Assembly (NCBI GenBank): GCA_964418745.1
Contig: CAYQMX010000007.1
Location: forward strand, 191,071 to 255,070
Direction: 5' to 3'
Length of the DNA stretch: 64,000 nt
Source: Scleromatobacter sp964418745
GTDB lineage: Bacteria; Pseudomonadota; Gammaproteobacteria; Burkholderiales; Burkholderiaceae_C
The notes under the pieces are model-generated. The model had not been told where the DNA came from, ran no database searches, and worked only from the letters and a program-made list of their open reading frames with translations. Shown here one piece after another: positions 16,733-26,700 of this stretch. The number at the start of each line of letters is the position of its first letter. The first letter of the stretch is position 1. Position numbers and translations under genes: made by a program.

Positions 16733-19027
16733 TCACGCGGGCGCCTGGCCGAAGCGCCAGCGCGCGCCCACCCACAGCGCGCGCGGCGCTCCCGGCGCGT
16801 CGAACTGCTCGTGGCGCCAATCGGCCGGCGCCCGCAGCGTGCCGTGGGCGTCGAACGCGGCGACGGCCAACTGGCCGCCGCTCGCGTAGCGGCGGTCGAA
16901 CACGTTGGCGAGCCTGGCGAACAGCTCGAGCCCGCCGCCGGCCTGGACGCTCGTCGTCAGGTCCAGCAGCGCGTAGCCGCCGACCTTGCCGGCGCCGGAG
17001 AACGCCCCGCCGTCCGGCTGCTGGGCGTTGTTCTCGTTGCCCTGGGCCAACTGGCTGGCGTAGGCGGCGACCTGCGCGCCCACCGACCAGTTCGGCAGCG
17101 GCCGCGCGTCGACGGTGACCTTGAGGCTGTGCCGGGGCAGGCCGGGCAGCCGGTTGCCGCGCGTGACGGCGATCTCGCCCGCGCCCGGGCAGGACGGGTT
17201 CGTGCCCGCGCTGCTGTTGGACGCCGAGAGCAGGCAGGCGGCCGAGCGGAAGGTGGCGTCCAGGAAGCTGTAGGCCAGGTGCCAGTCGACGCGGCGCGTC
17301 TCCTGCGACAGCGCGAGCTCGGCGCCCTGGCGCAGCGTCGTCCCGACGTTGGCGAAGTAGCCCGAGCCATGGCCGTTGCCGATGAACAGCAGGTCGTCGC
17401 GGTTGGCGGTGCGGTACGCCGCGGCGCTCCACTCGAGCCCGCCCGCGACCTGGCCGCGCAGGCCGGCCTCCAGCGTGCGCGCGATTACCTGCCTGAGCGG
17501 CGGGTCGCCCTGCAGCGCGTTGGGCAGCACGCACGGGTGGGCCGGATCCGAGCAGCCGAGCTCGATCGGGCTGGGCGCGCGATTGCCCTGGCTGAACCCG
17601 CCGAAGGCGGTCAGGCCCGGCGTGGCCTGCCACGTGAGGCCGGCCGCCGGGTTGAAGCGGGCGTAGGTGCCTGCGCCATCGAGGGTCGTGTCCAGGCCCA
17701 GCGACGCGCGACCGAGGTCGTCGGTGCGGACGCGCGTGTCGTTGTAGCGACCCGAGAGCGTGAGCTGGAGCGAGGGCGCCAGCTTGACGAGATCGGCGGC
17801 GTAGGCGCTCGCGGTGCGGCTGGTGCCGGCGATGAGCGCCTCCACGGCGGCAGGCTGCGTCGCGATCACGCCGCGCGTCGCGTCCAGCAGGCCTTGCGCG
17901 CTGGCCTGCTCGAAGTGGTTGCGGGCCTGGTCCCACGACAGCCCGAGCGTGATGCGCTGGCTGCCGAAGCTGCGCGCCAGCTGCGCCGCCAGGCCGGCCC
18001 CGCGTTCGGTGGTCGCGGTGCGGTGCGCCACGCCGGTGCTCAGGTCCTCGACGCCGTCGTAGTCGTCGTTCAGGTCCCCGTTGACGGTCGACGCGTCCAG
18101 GCGGCGCGCATAGGCGGTGGCCGACAGGGCATAGCCGTCGCCGAGCTGGCGCGACCCGCCGAGCGTGAACAGCGTCATGCGGTTGCGGCTCTGGTCGGGG
18201 CGCGTGTAGATCGCGCGCCGATCGACGGCGAGCATCGATTCCGGCGTCAGGCCGTTGCCCACCAGTCGGCTGTCGGCCCGGTTGATGCTCGCCTCCCACG
18301 AATGGTCCGCGGCGCGCTCGCCGCCCTTGACGAACAGCTGGCGCACGCGCGACGGCGAGAAGTCGCGCCAGCCTTCCTCGTCGAAGCCGGACAAGGATGC
18401 GAACAGGTGGCCATGCGCACCGAGGGCGCGGCCGTAGCTCGCCGACGTGGCCACGCGGCCGAACGAGCCGCCCTGGACCTCGATCTCGCCGCCCGGGTCG
18501 GTGTCGCCGCTCTTGGTGCGCAGGACCAGGGCGCCGCCCAGCGTGTTGAGGCCGAACAGCGGGTTGGACCCCGGCAGCAGCGTCAGGGTCGCCAGCGCGT
18601 TCGTCGGCAGCAGGTCCCAGTTGACGGTGTCGCCGAAGGGCTCGTTGACGCGCACGCCGTCGAGGTAGACCGACAGGCCCTGGGGCATGCCCAGCAGCGA
18701 GCTCGCGCTGAAGCCGCGGTAGTTCAGCGTCATCATGTACGGGTTGCCCTGCGTCCCGTTGACGTTGACGCTGGGCAGCTGCGTGGCCATGAAGTCGGGC
18801 ACGTTCAGGCTCTGCAGCTGGCGCAGCTGGACGGCGGTGGCGGCCTGGACGTTGGCGGGGATCAGGTCCTTGGGGACGAGCTCGCCCGGCACGGGGGTGG
18901 CGCCCACGACGACGACCGTCTGCACCTGGGCGACGATGCCCGGGCCGTCCTGGGCGTGCGCGGCCACGGCGCAGGCCGCGAGGGCGGCGCCGGCCAGCGG
19001 TGCGCGGTGCCAGTGCGGTCTCTGCAT
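16733..19027 (-). CDS. TonB-dependent receptor
   Basis: 764 residues. Signal peptide MQRPHWHRAPLAGAALAACA...AHA, TonB-box-like TVVVVGA, plug domain (LQSLNVPDFMATQLPSVNVN, NYRGFSASSLLGMPQGLSVY, GSNPLFGLNTLGGALVLRTK) and barrel ending GARWRFGQAPA. This is the general receptor type, different from the TIGR01782-like receptor at 3694. It is divergent from a two-component pair and next to GH114 and CE4 genes, which suggests uptake of a glycan fragment. However, this receptor type also carries metals or cofactors. The chosen start is the Met directly before the signal peptide; the frame continues upstream without signal-like sequence. Confidence 0.9.
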   Translation of the reverse strand: MQRPHWHRAPLAGAALAACAVAAHAQDGPGIVAQVQTVVVVGATPVPGELVPKDLIPANVQAATAVQLRQLQSLNVPDFMATQLPSVNVNGTQGNPYMMTLNYRGFSASSLLGMPQGLSVYLDGVRVNEPFGDTVNWDLLPTNALATLTLLPGSNPLFGLNTLGGALVLRTKSGDTDPGGEIEVQGGSFGRVATSASYGRALGAHGHLFASLSGFDEEGWRDFSPSRVRQLFVKGGERAADHSWEASINRADSRLVGNGLTPESMLAVDRRAIYTRPDQSRNRMTLFTLGGSRQLGDGYALSATAYARRLDASTVNGDLNDDYDGVEDLSTGVAHRTATTERGAGLAAQLARSFGSQRITLGLSWDQARNHFEQASAQGLLDATRGVIATQPAAVEALIAGTSRTASAYAADLVKLAPSLQLTLSGRYNDTRVRTDDLGRASLGLDTTLDGAGTYARFNPAAGLTWQATPGLTAFGGFSQGNRAPSPIELGCSDPAHPCVLPNALQGDPPLRQVIARTLEAGLRGQVAGGLEWSAAAYRTANRDDLLFIGNGHGSGYFANVGTTLRQGAELALSQETRRVDWHLAYSFLDATFRSAACLLSASNSSAGTNPSCPGAGEIAVTRGNRLPGLPRHSLKVTVDARPLPNWSVGAQVAAYASQLAQGNENNAQQPDGGAFSGAGKVGGYALLDLTTSVQAGGGLELFARLANVFDRRYASGGQLAVAAFDAHGTLRAPADWRHEQFDAPGAPRALWVGARWRFGQAPA

Positions 19028-19295
19028 TTCCAAGGTCGGTCTCCGGATGTTGTCGTTGGCCGCGACGTTATCGACCGCCCGCCGCGGGCGACAGGGAAAT
19101 GTTCCCGCCGTCGGGGCGCACCCGTGAAAACGAGCGGGCCGGGCCGCGGCGCGCCGCGCGCCGTGTGCCGCGATGGAACACCGGCGTGGCACACACTGTG
19201 GCAAGGCGAGCCACGCCCGCGGCGCGGACGCCGGGAAACGGCTCGGCATGGCCCTTGCGAAGTCCAGGTGTCTCCTTCCCGCACGCCACGCCGCC

Positions 19296-20210
19296 ATGCC
19301 TGTCCACTCTTCCCCGCCGCCGCCGCTGCCAGCCGGCGGATCCGTCGCCCGCAGCGACCTGCGCTGGGTCGCCGTGGTGACCCTGCTCACCTGGTCGATG
19401 TCGGCGGCGTTCGAGCTGCACGAGAAGCTGACGCGCGTGACCGCGGGCTTCGAGGCCTGGCAGGTCGACGAGCTGCCGCTGGCGCTGGTCGCGCTCGGCG
19501 CGGGGCTGGCGTGGTACGCCTGGCGGCGCCGCAGGGAGACGGCTCGCCTGCTCGAGCACAACCGTGCGCTCGCCCAGCAGCTGATCGCCGTGCAGGAGCG
19601 CGAACGGCTGGTGCTGGCGCGCGAACTGCACGACGAGCTGGCGCAGCACTGCACCGCGATCCGGGTCGAGGCCAGCTACCTGCGGCGCGCGGACGACGCC
19701 GCGCAGGTGCGTGCCGCGGCGGCGCGCGCGTCGGACTCGGCGCAGCACCTGCTGGACAGCCTGCGCGGCATCCTGCGCCGGCTGCGACCCACGGAGCTGG
19801 ACGAGCTCGGCCTGGAAGCGGCCCTGCAGGCGCTGCTGGCCGCCCATGGCGCGCGCGCCGGGCACGACTGCCGGCTGGAGGTCGACGGCGCGCTCGACGG
19901 CCTCGGCGCCGGTGTCGACATGGCCGTGTACCGCGTCGCGCAGGAGGCACTGGCCAACGTCCAGCGCCACGCCGGCGCCCGCCAGGTCTGGCTGCGCCTC
20001 CAGCGCGACGCGGACATGCTGGCGCTGCAGGTCGACGACGACGGCTGCGGTTTCGACCCGTCGCGCCGCACGCACGGCCTCGGGCTGCTCGGCGCGTCGG
20101 AGCGTGCCGCGGCGCTCGGCGGCCGGCTCGTGGCCAGCAGCGTGCCCGACGGCGGCACCATGGTCCGCATGACGCTGCCGCTGCACGGCGGCGCGGGGGC
20201 GCGGCGATGA
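19296..20210 (+). CDS. NarL-type sensor histidine kinase (HisKA_3)
   Basis: 304 residues. Two transmembrane helices (about 24-40 and 62-77) enclose a short loop of roughly 20 residues, so there is no sizeable sensor domain. A coiled linker leads to the HisKA_3 box ERERLVLARELHDELAQ (His112) and a HATPase domain with VYRVAQEALANVQRHAG and THGLGLLGASERAAALGG. It would phosphorylate the regulator whose start codon overlaps its stop. Upstream in-frame Met codons at 19173 and 19248 exist; 19296 best precedes the first helix but no clear ribosome site decides it. It is divergent from the TonB receptor, its likely regulatory target. Confidence 0.88.
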   Translation: MPVHSSPPPPLPAGGSVARSDLRWVAVVTLLTWSMSAAFELHEKLTRVTAGFEAWQVDELPLALVALGAGLAWYAWRRRRETARLLEHNRALAQQLIAVQERERLVLARELHDELAQHCTAIRVEASYLRRADDAAQVRAAAARASDSAQHLLDSLRGILRRLRPTELDELGLEAALQALLAAHGARAGHDCRLEVDGALDGLGAGVDMAVYRVAQEALANVQRHAGARQVWLRLQRDADMLALQVDDDGCGFDPSRRTHGLGLLGASERAAALGGRLVASSVPDGGTMVRMTLPLHGGAGARR

Positions 20211-20842
20211 TCCGCATCCTGCTCGTCGACGACCATCCGGTGGTGCGCGCCGGCTACCAGCGCCTGCTCGAACAGGACGGCGATGCGCGGGTGGTGGCCC
20301 AGGCCGGCTCGGTCGACGCGGGCTGGGCCGCGTTCCGCAGCGCGGACATCGACCTGACCATCACCGATCTCTCGATGCCCGGCAGTGGCGGCCTGGAGCT
20401 GCTGCGGCGCGTGCGCGAGGCCCGGCCCGACGCGCGCGTGATCGTCTTCAGCATGCACGACAGCGCGATGCTGGTCGCCCGCGCGTTCGATCTCGGCGCC
20501 GGCGGCTTCGTCGCCAAGAGCTGCCCGCCCGAGCAGCTGATTGCCGCGGTGCACGCCGTGATGCGCGGCGAACGCTACCTCAGCCCCGGGCTGGCCCCCG
20601 TGCGCGCCGGCGACGTCGAGGCGCCCGACCTGCTGCGCTCGCTGACGCAGCGCGAATTCGAGATCTTCGGCCTCATCGTGCGCGGCGCGTCGCCGGCCGA
20701 CTGCGCACAGGCGCTCCACCTGAGCCCGAAGACGGTGTCCAACCACCAGACCACCATCAAGGACAAGCTGGGCGTGAGCACGCCGGCCGGCCTGGTGCAC
20801 GTCGCGCTGCGTTGCGGGATGCTGGCGGCCGACGGCGCGTGA
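20207..20842 (+). CDS. NarL/FixJ-family response regulator
   Basis: 211 residues. Receiver with DDH (8-10), phospho-acceptor Asp54 (TITDLSMPG) and Lys in FVAKSCPPE, followed by a LuxR-type helix-turn-helix (LTQREFEIFGLIVRGASPAD, LSPKTVSNHQTTIKDKLGVS). Starts with a four-base overlap (ATGA) on the kinase gene, so the pair is coupled. All phosphorylation residues are present, in contrast to the degenerate regulator at 14999. Probable control of the divergent receptor gene is inferred from position. Confidence 0.92.
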   Translation: MIRILLVDDHPVVRAGYQRLLEQDGDARVVAQAGSVDAGWAAFRSADIDLTITDLSMPGSGGLELLRRVREARPDARVIVFSMHDSAMLVARAFDLGAGGFVAKSCPPEQLIAAVHAVMRGERYLSPGLAPVRAGDVEAPDLLRSLTQREFEIFGLIVRGASPADCAQALHLSPKTVSNHQTTIKDKLGVSTPAGLVHVALRCGMLAADGA

Positions 20843-20858
20843 GCGGCCCCTGCGGAGG

Positions 20859-21695
20859 TCACTTCGAGGTCGAGCGCGCGGCGCGCTGCGCCTTCACGTG
20901 CTTCATGATGGCCAGGAACGTGTCCGTCCAGTAGACGTCGCGGTGTGCGGCCAGGTAGCTCACCAGCTCCTGGTGCGCCTGTGTCGAGGTGACGATGTAG
21001 TCGCCGCCGACGCCGTGGAACGTGAAGTTGATCATCGTGCCGGCCCGCGCCGCCTGCTGGACCAGCGCGATCAGCTGCGCGCCGGTGACGTTCTCGGGCA
21101 CCGTGACGCCCACCGCATACGGGTCGAGCGCATCCATGTCGGCGACGACGCCGCCGCTGCCCGACTTGATGGCGACGAAGTCGCCGCGGACCAGCGCGAC
21201 GTAGTTCTCTCCCGCGGCCAGCACGTCGCCGCAGGGCACGGTGAACGTGCGCTCGTCGCGGCCGTCGATCGCGTGCAGCATCGTGTTGCCCAGGCGGATC
21301 TGCTGCACCAGGCGCGTCGCGCTGGTGGTGGCCAGGTCGTCCTCGGGCGCGACCCAGCCGCGGTCGGGGCCGACGGCGGCGCATTGATGGAACAGCGTGT
21401 GGTTGCCCAGCTCGTGGCCGCGCGCGGCGGCGGCGCGCCACTCGGGCAGGCGGCGCGCGAGCGTCGGGCTGGCGAGCTTCAGGTAGAAGCTGCCCCGCAG
21501 GCCGGCGCGGTCCAGCGCCGGCAGGGCGTTGTCCAGCTGGCTGTCGATGGCGTCGTCGTAGGCCAGGCTGACCGCGGCCTGCTCGCCATGCGGCCACGCG
21601 AAATGCGCGTCGGCGGCGGTCGCGGGCGGCGCGGCGCCGGCCAGGCACTGGACAGCAAGGGCGGCGAGGGCGTGGGCGAGGACCGGGCGCTTCAT
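20859..21695 (-). CDS. Exported CE4-type polysaccharide deacetylase
   Basis: 278 residues with a signal peptide (MKRPVLAHALAALAVQCLAGA). NodB-homology features: Asp47-Asp48 in AYDDAIDSQ (canonical TFDDG is altered), and the zinc pair in HELGNHTLFH (His99, His103), then INFTFHGVGGDYIVTS. CE4 enzymes remove acetyl groups from GlcNAc- or GalNAc-containing polymers. Convergent with the response regulator gene, at the edge of the galactosamine region. With GH114, which prefers deacetylated galactosamine, it could prepare an acetylated polymer for cutting, as the deacetylase domain of PelA or Agd3 does. That link is inference. Confidence 0.82.
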   Translation of the reverse strand: MKRPVLAHALAALAVQCLAGAAPPATAADAHFAWPHGEQAAVSLAYDDAIDSQLDNALPALDRAGLRGSFYLKLASPTLARRLPEWRAAAARGHELGNHTLFHQCAAVGPDRGWVAPEDDLATTSATRLVQQIRLGNTMLHAIDGRDERTFTVPCGDVLAAGENYVALVRGDFVAIKSGSGGVVADMDALDPYAVGVTVPENVTGAQLIALVQQAARAGTMINFTFHGVGGDYIVTSTQAHQELVSYLAAHRDVYWTDTFLAIMKHVKAQRAARSTSK

Positions 21696-21806
21696 GGTGG
21701 CGCGAGGATAGGCCAATTCCACGAACAGGGGGGACGGCGTCGCGGGACGGCGTGCGCGCCCTAGCATGGGCATTCCAGCCACGCCCTGCCATCCGGAGCC
21801 CGTCCC

Positions 21807-22703
21807 ATGCCGATCCACAACAGCCACGCCGGTACGCACTACGCCCTCGACATCGACGGCGCGCCCGTCGAATCGCTGCGGTCCATCAGCGGCCTCGACA
21901 TGCTGGCCGACATCGTCGTCGAGCCGCCGCAGTCCGGCGCGATGCCCAGGAAGCATGTGGCCAACGTGGCCTGGACGCCCGGCCGTGCGAGCATCGGCAT
22001 GGGCATGGGCCAGGGCATGTACGACTGGATGAAGAGCGCCTTCGACAACGGCGCGGCGACCCGCAGCGGCACGCTGGCGACCGCCGACTTCAACTTCCGC
22101 GAGCGCTCGGTTCTGACCTTCGCCGACGCGTTGCTGAGCGCGGTGACGGTGCCCCGGCTCGACGGTGCCAGCAAGGAATCGGGGGCGTTCGAGATCGAGT
22201 TCGTGCCGGGCCAGGTGCGCGCCGCCGCCGGCGACGGCGCCGACATCCGCGGCCCGACCAGCACCCGCCAGCAGCCCTGGGTGTGCTCCAACTTCCGCTT
22301 CTCGCTGGGCGCGCTGCCCTGCGCCCGCGTGGCCAGCATCGAGGCGTTCACCTGGCAGTGCACGCCCGCGGCCGGTGCGGGCTCGCAGCCCGCGCCGGCC
22401 CCGACCGTCACGGTGCCCGACCTGCGCCTGTCGATCTCGGCGGCCGACTACGACGCCTGGGCGCAGGCCGCGCAGCGCTGGTTCGTCGACGGCAACCACC
22501 TGGAGGCCGACGAGATGAGCGGCCTGATCACCTTGCTCACGCCGGACCTGCAGACGCCGCTGGGCACCATCGCCCTGGGCAACGTCGGCTTCAAGCGCTT
22601 CTCGCAGCTGCCGCCCGCCGGCAGCGGCGATCCGCTGTATCGCTTCACGGTCGACCTGTACGCGGAGCGGATGTCCTTGCGGCTGGTGCAGTACGAAGGC
22701 TGA
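21807..22703 (+). CDS. Phage tail-tube (gp19-like) protein, stand-alone
   Basis: 298 residues. The first half matches the T4-gp19-like tail-tube family found in contractile injection systems: YALDIDGAPVESLRSISGLD, a central MYDWMKSAFDNGAATRSGTL and FEIEFVPGQV. After a Pro/Ala linker (about 197-208) the second half again has tube-like features (YDAWAQAAQRWFVDG, LGTIALGNVGFKRFS, YRFTVDLYAERMSL), so the protein looks like two tube folds in tandem. No sheath, baseplate or ATPase genes are nearby, so this is not an injection system locus. Function unknown; three tail-collar proteins lie 7 kb away. Confidence 0.65.
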   Translation: MPIHNSHAGTHYALDIDGAPVESLRSISGLDMLADIVVEPPQSGAMPRKHVANVAWTPGRASIGMGMGQGMYDWMKSAFDNGAATRSGTLATADFNFRERSVLTFADALLSAVTVPRLDGASKESGAFEIEFVPGQVRAAAGDGADIRGPTSTRQQPWVCSNFRFSLGALPCARVASIEAFTWQCTPAAGAGSQPAPAPTVTVPDLRLSISAADYDAWAQAAQRWFVDGNHLEADEMSGLITLLTPDLQTPLGTIALGNVGFKRFSQLPPAGSGDPLYRFTVDLYAERMSLRLVQYEG

Positions 22704-22798
22704 TCCGGCGCCGCTCGGCAGGGCACACGCGTTGCCACGTGAAGGCACCAGGCCGCTGCCCTCGCGCGGCGGCCGCCCCACCCAGCAAGGAGTCCGCC

Positions 22799-23221
22799 AT
22801 GTCCCACGTCAACAAGAAGCTCGCGGTCGTCGCCGCGGCCACGGCCCTGATGGCCGCGATCGGCGCGTCCGTCGCGCAGACCCCCACCGACAACCCTGAC
22901 CCGATGGCCACGCCGCAACAGGTCGACGTGGACGCGACGGGTTCCGGCCAGCACATCTACTTCTTCCGCGACCAGGGCAACTCGCCCGAGACCGATCCCG
23001 CGGCGCACCTGTTGCTGATCAAGCACGAGCAGGCCGTGCCGGTCGCCGAGCGCAGCACGACGACGACCACGACCGTGGCGCAGACGACCACGCCGGCCGA
23101 CACCGTGACGACGACGATGCCTGCCGCCAGCGACACCCGCATCACGGACACGAGCACGGACACCGCCGCGGCTCCCGTGGACACGACGCCGCCGCTCGCC
23201 CCCAAGGCCGATCGCAACTGA
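22799..23221 (+). CDS. Exported Thr/Pro-rich hypothetical protein
   Basis: 140 residues, not recognised. Signal peptide MSHVNKKLAVVAAATALMAA...VAQ is followed by a short segment containing GSGQHIYFFRDQGN and HLLLIKHEQAVPVAER, then a Thr/Ala/Asp-rich tail of about 60 residues likely to be disordered. A good ribosome site (AAGGAG, 22787-22792) fixes the start. Probably periplasmic. It stands alone between the tube-like gene and a converging membrane protein gene. Confidence 0.7.
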   Translation: MSHVNKKLAVVAAATALMAAIGASVAQTPTDNPDPMATPQQVDVDATGSGQHIYFFRDQGNSPETDPAAHLLLIKHEQAVPVAERSTTTTTTVAQTTTPADTVTTTMPAASDTRITDTSTDTAAAPVDTTPPLAPKADRN

Positions 23222-23321
23222 CGGCCCGCCTGGGCGGCCGGCGCCCGCGGCCCGGGTCGCCGTCGCGCTGCATCGTCGAGCCTGCCGGCGGCCGGGGTCG
23301 CGCTGCGACGGGCAGCCGCGC

Positions 23322-23762
23322 TCAGAACGGCTTGAGCAGGACGAGCCAGAGGATCGCGACGATCGCGATCAAGGCGAGCAGGGGCGTCACGCGCCAGGCG
23401 CGGCCGGGCACCGCGGGCGCGGGCTGTGCCGCGCGGCGCAGCGCGACCGCCAGCCCGCCGTGCAGCACGCTCAGCAACAGCACGAGCAGCAGTTTCGCGT
23501 GCAGCCAACCGCTGGCGAACCAGCCGGCCTGCAGCGCCAGCAGCACGCCGCACAGCCATGCGATCGCCAGCGCGGAGCCGGTGACGACGCGGTGCCAGCG
23601 GTGCATGCCGCGCACCAGGCCTTGCGTCTTCGCGAGCTCGGTTCGGCCCTGGAAGCTGAGCGCGGTCAGCACCAGCGTGGCGGCCAGCAGGCCGGCGACG
23701 AACACGATGTCGGCGCCGAGGTGCAGCAAGGTGACCAGCGCGTAGCGGGTTCCCGCGTTCAT
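23322..23762 (-). CDS. HemJ/CopD-superfamily membrane protein
   Basis: 146 residues with four hydrophobic helices. LLHLGADIVFVAGLL, HRWHRVVTGSALAIAWL, GWLHAKLLLVLLLSVLHGG and the C-terminal IVAILWLVLLKPF follow the layout of HemJ (protoporphyrinogen IX oxidase) and related CopD-like proteins, including the first-helix His and the HAK in helix three. HemJ oxidises protoporphyrinogen in haem synthesis; CopD members concern copper. I cannot separate these here. It starts one base after the stop of the DUF748 gene, so the two are probably cotranscribed. Confidence 0.65.
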   Translation of the reverse strand: MNAGTRYALVTLLHLGADIVFVAGLLAATLVLTALSFQGRTELAKTQGLVRGMHRWHRVVTGSALAIAWLCGVLLALQAGWFASGWLHAKLLLVLLLSVLHGGLAVALRRAAQPAPAVPGRAWRVTPLLALIAIVAILWLVLLKPF

Positions 23763-23763
23763 C

Positions 23764-26700
23764 TCACGGCATGGCCAGCGCGAGGGTCGCGCGGGGCGTC
23801 CAGGCCGGGGCGTCGAAGGGGGCGTCGCCGGTGGCCGCATGCAGCGTCGGCGCGGCCAGGAACAGCCGGTCGCTGGAGATGCCCTTGGCGATCAGCGCGT
23901 CGCGCACGGCGATCGCCCGGGTCAGCGCCTCCTGGCGCATCGCCTCGTCGTTGACCGGCACGTTCTTCGCAAGCAACGCCGCCATGTCGGCCTCCGGAAT
24001 GTCCTTGGCCAAGCCCAGCGCGTTGCGCGGCTTGTCGGGCAGCCGGGTCTGCTGGTAGAGCGTGCGCAGCAGCGCCGAGCGGGCGGCGGGGGCGAGCGCG
24101 GCGGGGGCGCTCGCGGGCGCGCTGGCCGGCGCGCCCGCGCGCAAGGACTCGTCGCGCGCCATCGCGCGCAGGCGCGCCTCCACGGATTCGCGCTGCCAGT
24201 CGACGCGTTCGGCCTGCGGGTCGGCGGTGCCGGTGATCGTCATCTGCAGTGCGGGACGGTCGACCAGGGCCGTGGCCACCTTGTCCAGCGCGGCTGCGCT
24301 GGCGTCGGTGACCACGGCGGTGCCGGGCCTGAACTCGATGGCGCTCATGTCGGGGCCGCTGCCGCCGCCGGCCAGCAGCGAGAAGGGCGACGTGACGGCC
24401 TTGACCAGCAGGTTGACGATCAGCTTGACCACGATGCCGCCGACGCTGAACTGCGGATCGTTGACGCTGCCGCTGATGGGCAGGTTGATGTCGATGACGC
24501 CGTTGCGATCCTTCAGCAGCGCCACCGCCAGGCGCACCGGCAACTTCGTGGCCGTGGGCGAATCGATGGCGTCGCCGAACGTGAGCTGGTTCAGGATCAC
24601 CTGGTTCTTCGCCTCGAGCCGGCCGTCGGCGTCGATCCTGTAGGCGACGTCCATGCTCAGCTTGCCGCGCTCGATCGCATAGCCTGCGTACTTGCCGGCG
24701 TAGGGCGACAGCGGCGCCAGTTCGAGGTCGGTGGCCTTGGCCTGGACGTCGAGCGCGAGCGGAGGCGCCAGTGGGTTGACCTGGCCGGTGATGTCGAGGA
24801 GGGCGGTGCCTTCGGCGCGGCCGTGCAGCTGCAGCGCCGCCATGTCACGCGAGGTCGAGCTGAACGCCCCCAGCGAGCCGTTGAGCTCCGTCAGCGCCGC
24901 GCTGTAGTTGGGCCGCACGAAGTGGTCGGTGTAGTCGACGCGGCCGTTGACGAGGCGGATGCCGCCGATGGCGATGTCGATCGGCAGCGGAGTCGACGCC
25001 GCCGCCGCCGCGCTCGCCGGCGGCGCCGGCGGTGCGGAGGCCGCGTCGCCGGGCGGCGTCGCGCCTGCGCTGGCGCCGCCGATGTCCTGCAGGTTCAGCC
25101 GGCCCTGTTCGGTGACGAGCACGCGCGCGAACAGGTCGTCGAGGTCGACCTGGGCGATGTCCAGCCGGGGTGTCGCGTCCGGCTTGAGCGCGAACTTCAG
25201 GCCCTTGAGCGAGAGCGACTGCCAGCCGAGCAGTTCGTCGGGCGGCGTGGCGGACGCCGTCGATGCGGCGCTCGCCGGTGGCGCGGCGGCCAGCGTCGTC
25301 AGGTGCACGTCGCCCAGCAGCGCATCACCCGTGGCCGTCACGGCCAGGCCAGCCGGGGCCGCGCGCAGGTCCACGCGCCCGACGTAGCCGGCCTCGGCGC
25401 GCAGCAGGCTCACCGGCAGCCGCTCGGCCACCCAGGGCGTGACCAGGGCCACCGGAAAGCGCACGATGCGCAGGTTGCCGCTGGCCGTCAACGGGCTCGC
25501 GCCCAGCGTGCCTTTCCAGCCCAGCTCGCCGCCGCGCGGCGAGCGGGAGCCGGCCAGGGACGGGCGGCCGATGCGCGCGGACAACGTCACCCGGGCCGGC
25601 GGCATGGGGCGGTCGCCGGACCAGGCGAAGTCCTGCACCTCGACCTGCAGCTGGCGCAGCTCGGCGCGCACCGGCGGCAGGTGCTGCTCGGGATGCAGCG
25701 ACGCGTCGGCGAACTGCAGCAGCCCGTCGGACAGCGTCGCGTTGCGCACCTGCACGTGCCAGGGCGCGCCCGCCGCCTGCGACGGCGCGCCGGCGGGTGC
25801 CGGGGCGCTCGCGCGCAGCCAGCGTGCGGCGTCGAGCTGCCCGTCGGCCTCGCGCATCACCTGCACGCCGGGATGCAGCAGCTTCACGCCGTCCACGCTC
25901 ACCGTGCGGGCCTGGACGTCCAGCTGCACGTCGCGCAGCGCCAGGCTGTCCCAGCTCGCCGCCGGTGCGCTGCCCGCGGGCTGCACGCGCAGCGCGGCCA
26001 GTGTCGCGTCGGCGACCACGATCTTCAGCGCGGGGGCATCGGCCTTGGCCGACCAGGTGAGCGACGCCTTTGCGCCCAGCACGCCGTCGACGCGCGGGAT
26101 CACGGACTGCGCGATGTAGGGCGCGAGCGTGGCCAGCGACAGGTCGGACAGCGTGATGGCCACCTGGGCGTCCTGGGTGCCTGCGGTGCCTTCGAAGGCG
26201 ACGCGCGCCGGCACCGGCGCCGACACGGCCGCGGTCGCGGGCAGGGCGGCGCTCGCCGCCTGCGGGGCGACGCCGGCCGCCAGCGTGAACGCCATCGGCG
26301 CCGTCGCCGGCCACTGCAGCTTCTTCGCGCTGAGCGCGAGGCCGTCGAAGCGCAGCGCGGCCGCGGGCCGGACCACGGCGTCGTTCCACAGGATCTGGCT
26401 GTCGACGATGTCGAATGCCGCCACGCGGACTTCCCAGGGCGGCTCGGGGGTGGCGTCGGGGGCGCCGGCGGCGGAGGCCGCCGCCGCCTGCGCCGGCGCG
26501 CCGGCGCGCAACGTGTCGATGCTGCCGTTCGCGTCGCGGTCGAGGTGCCACTGCACGCCCTCCAGCCGCACGCTGTCGAACGCGAGCTTGCGCGCCAGCG
26601 GCTGCACGTCGGCCAGGCCCACGCGCGCCTGCTTCCAGGCGAGCAGCGGCAGGCCGGCGCCGTTGTTCAGCGCGAGGTCGTGCGCTGCCACCCAGCCCTT

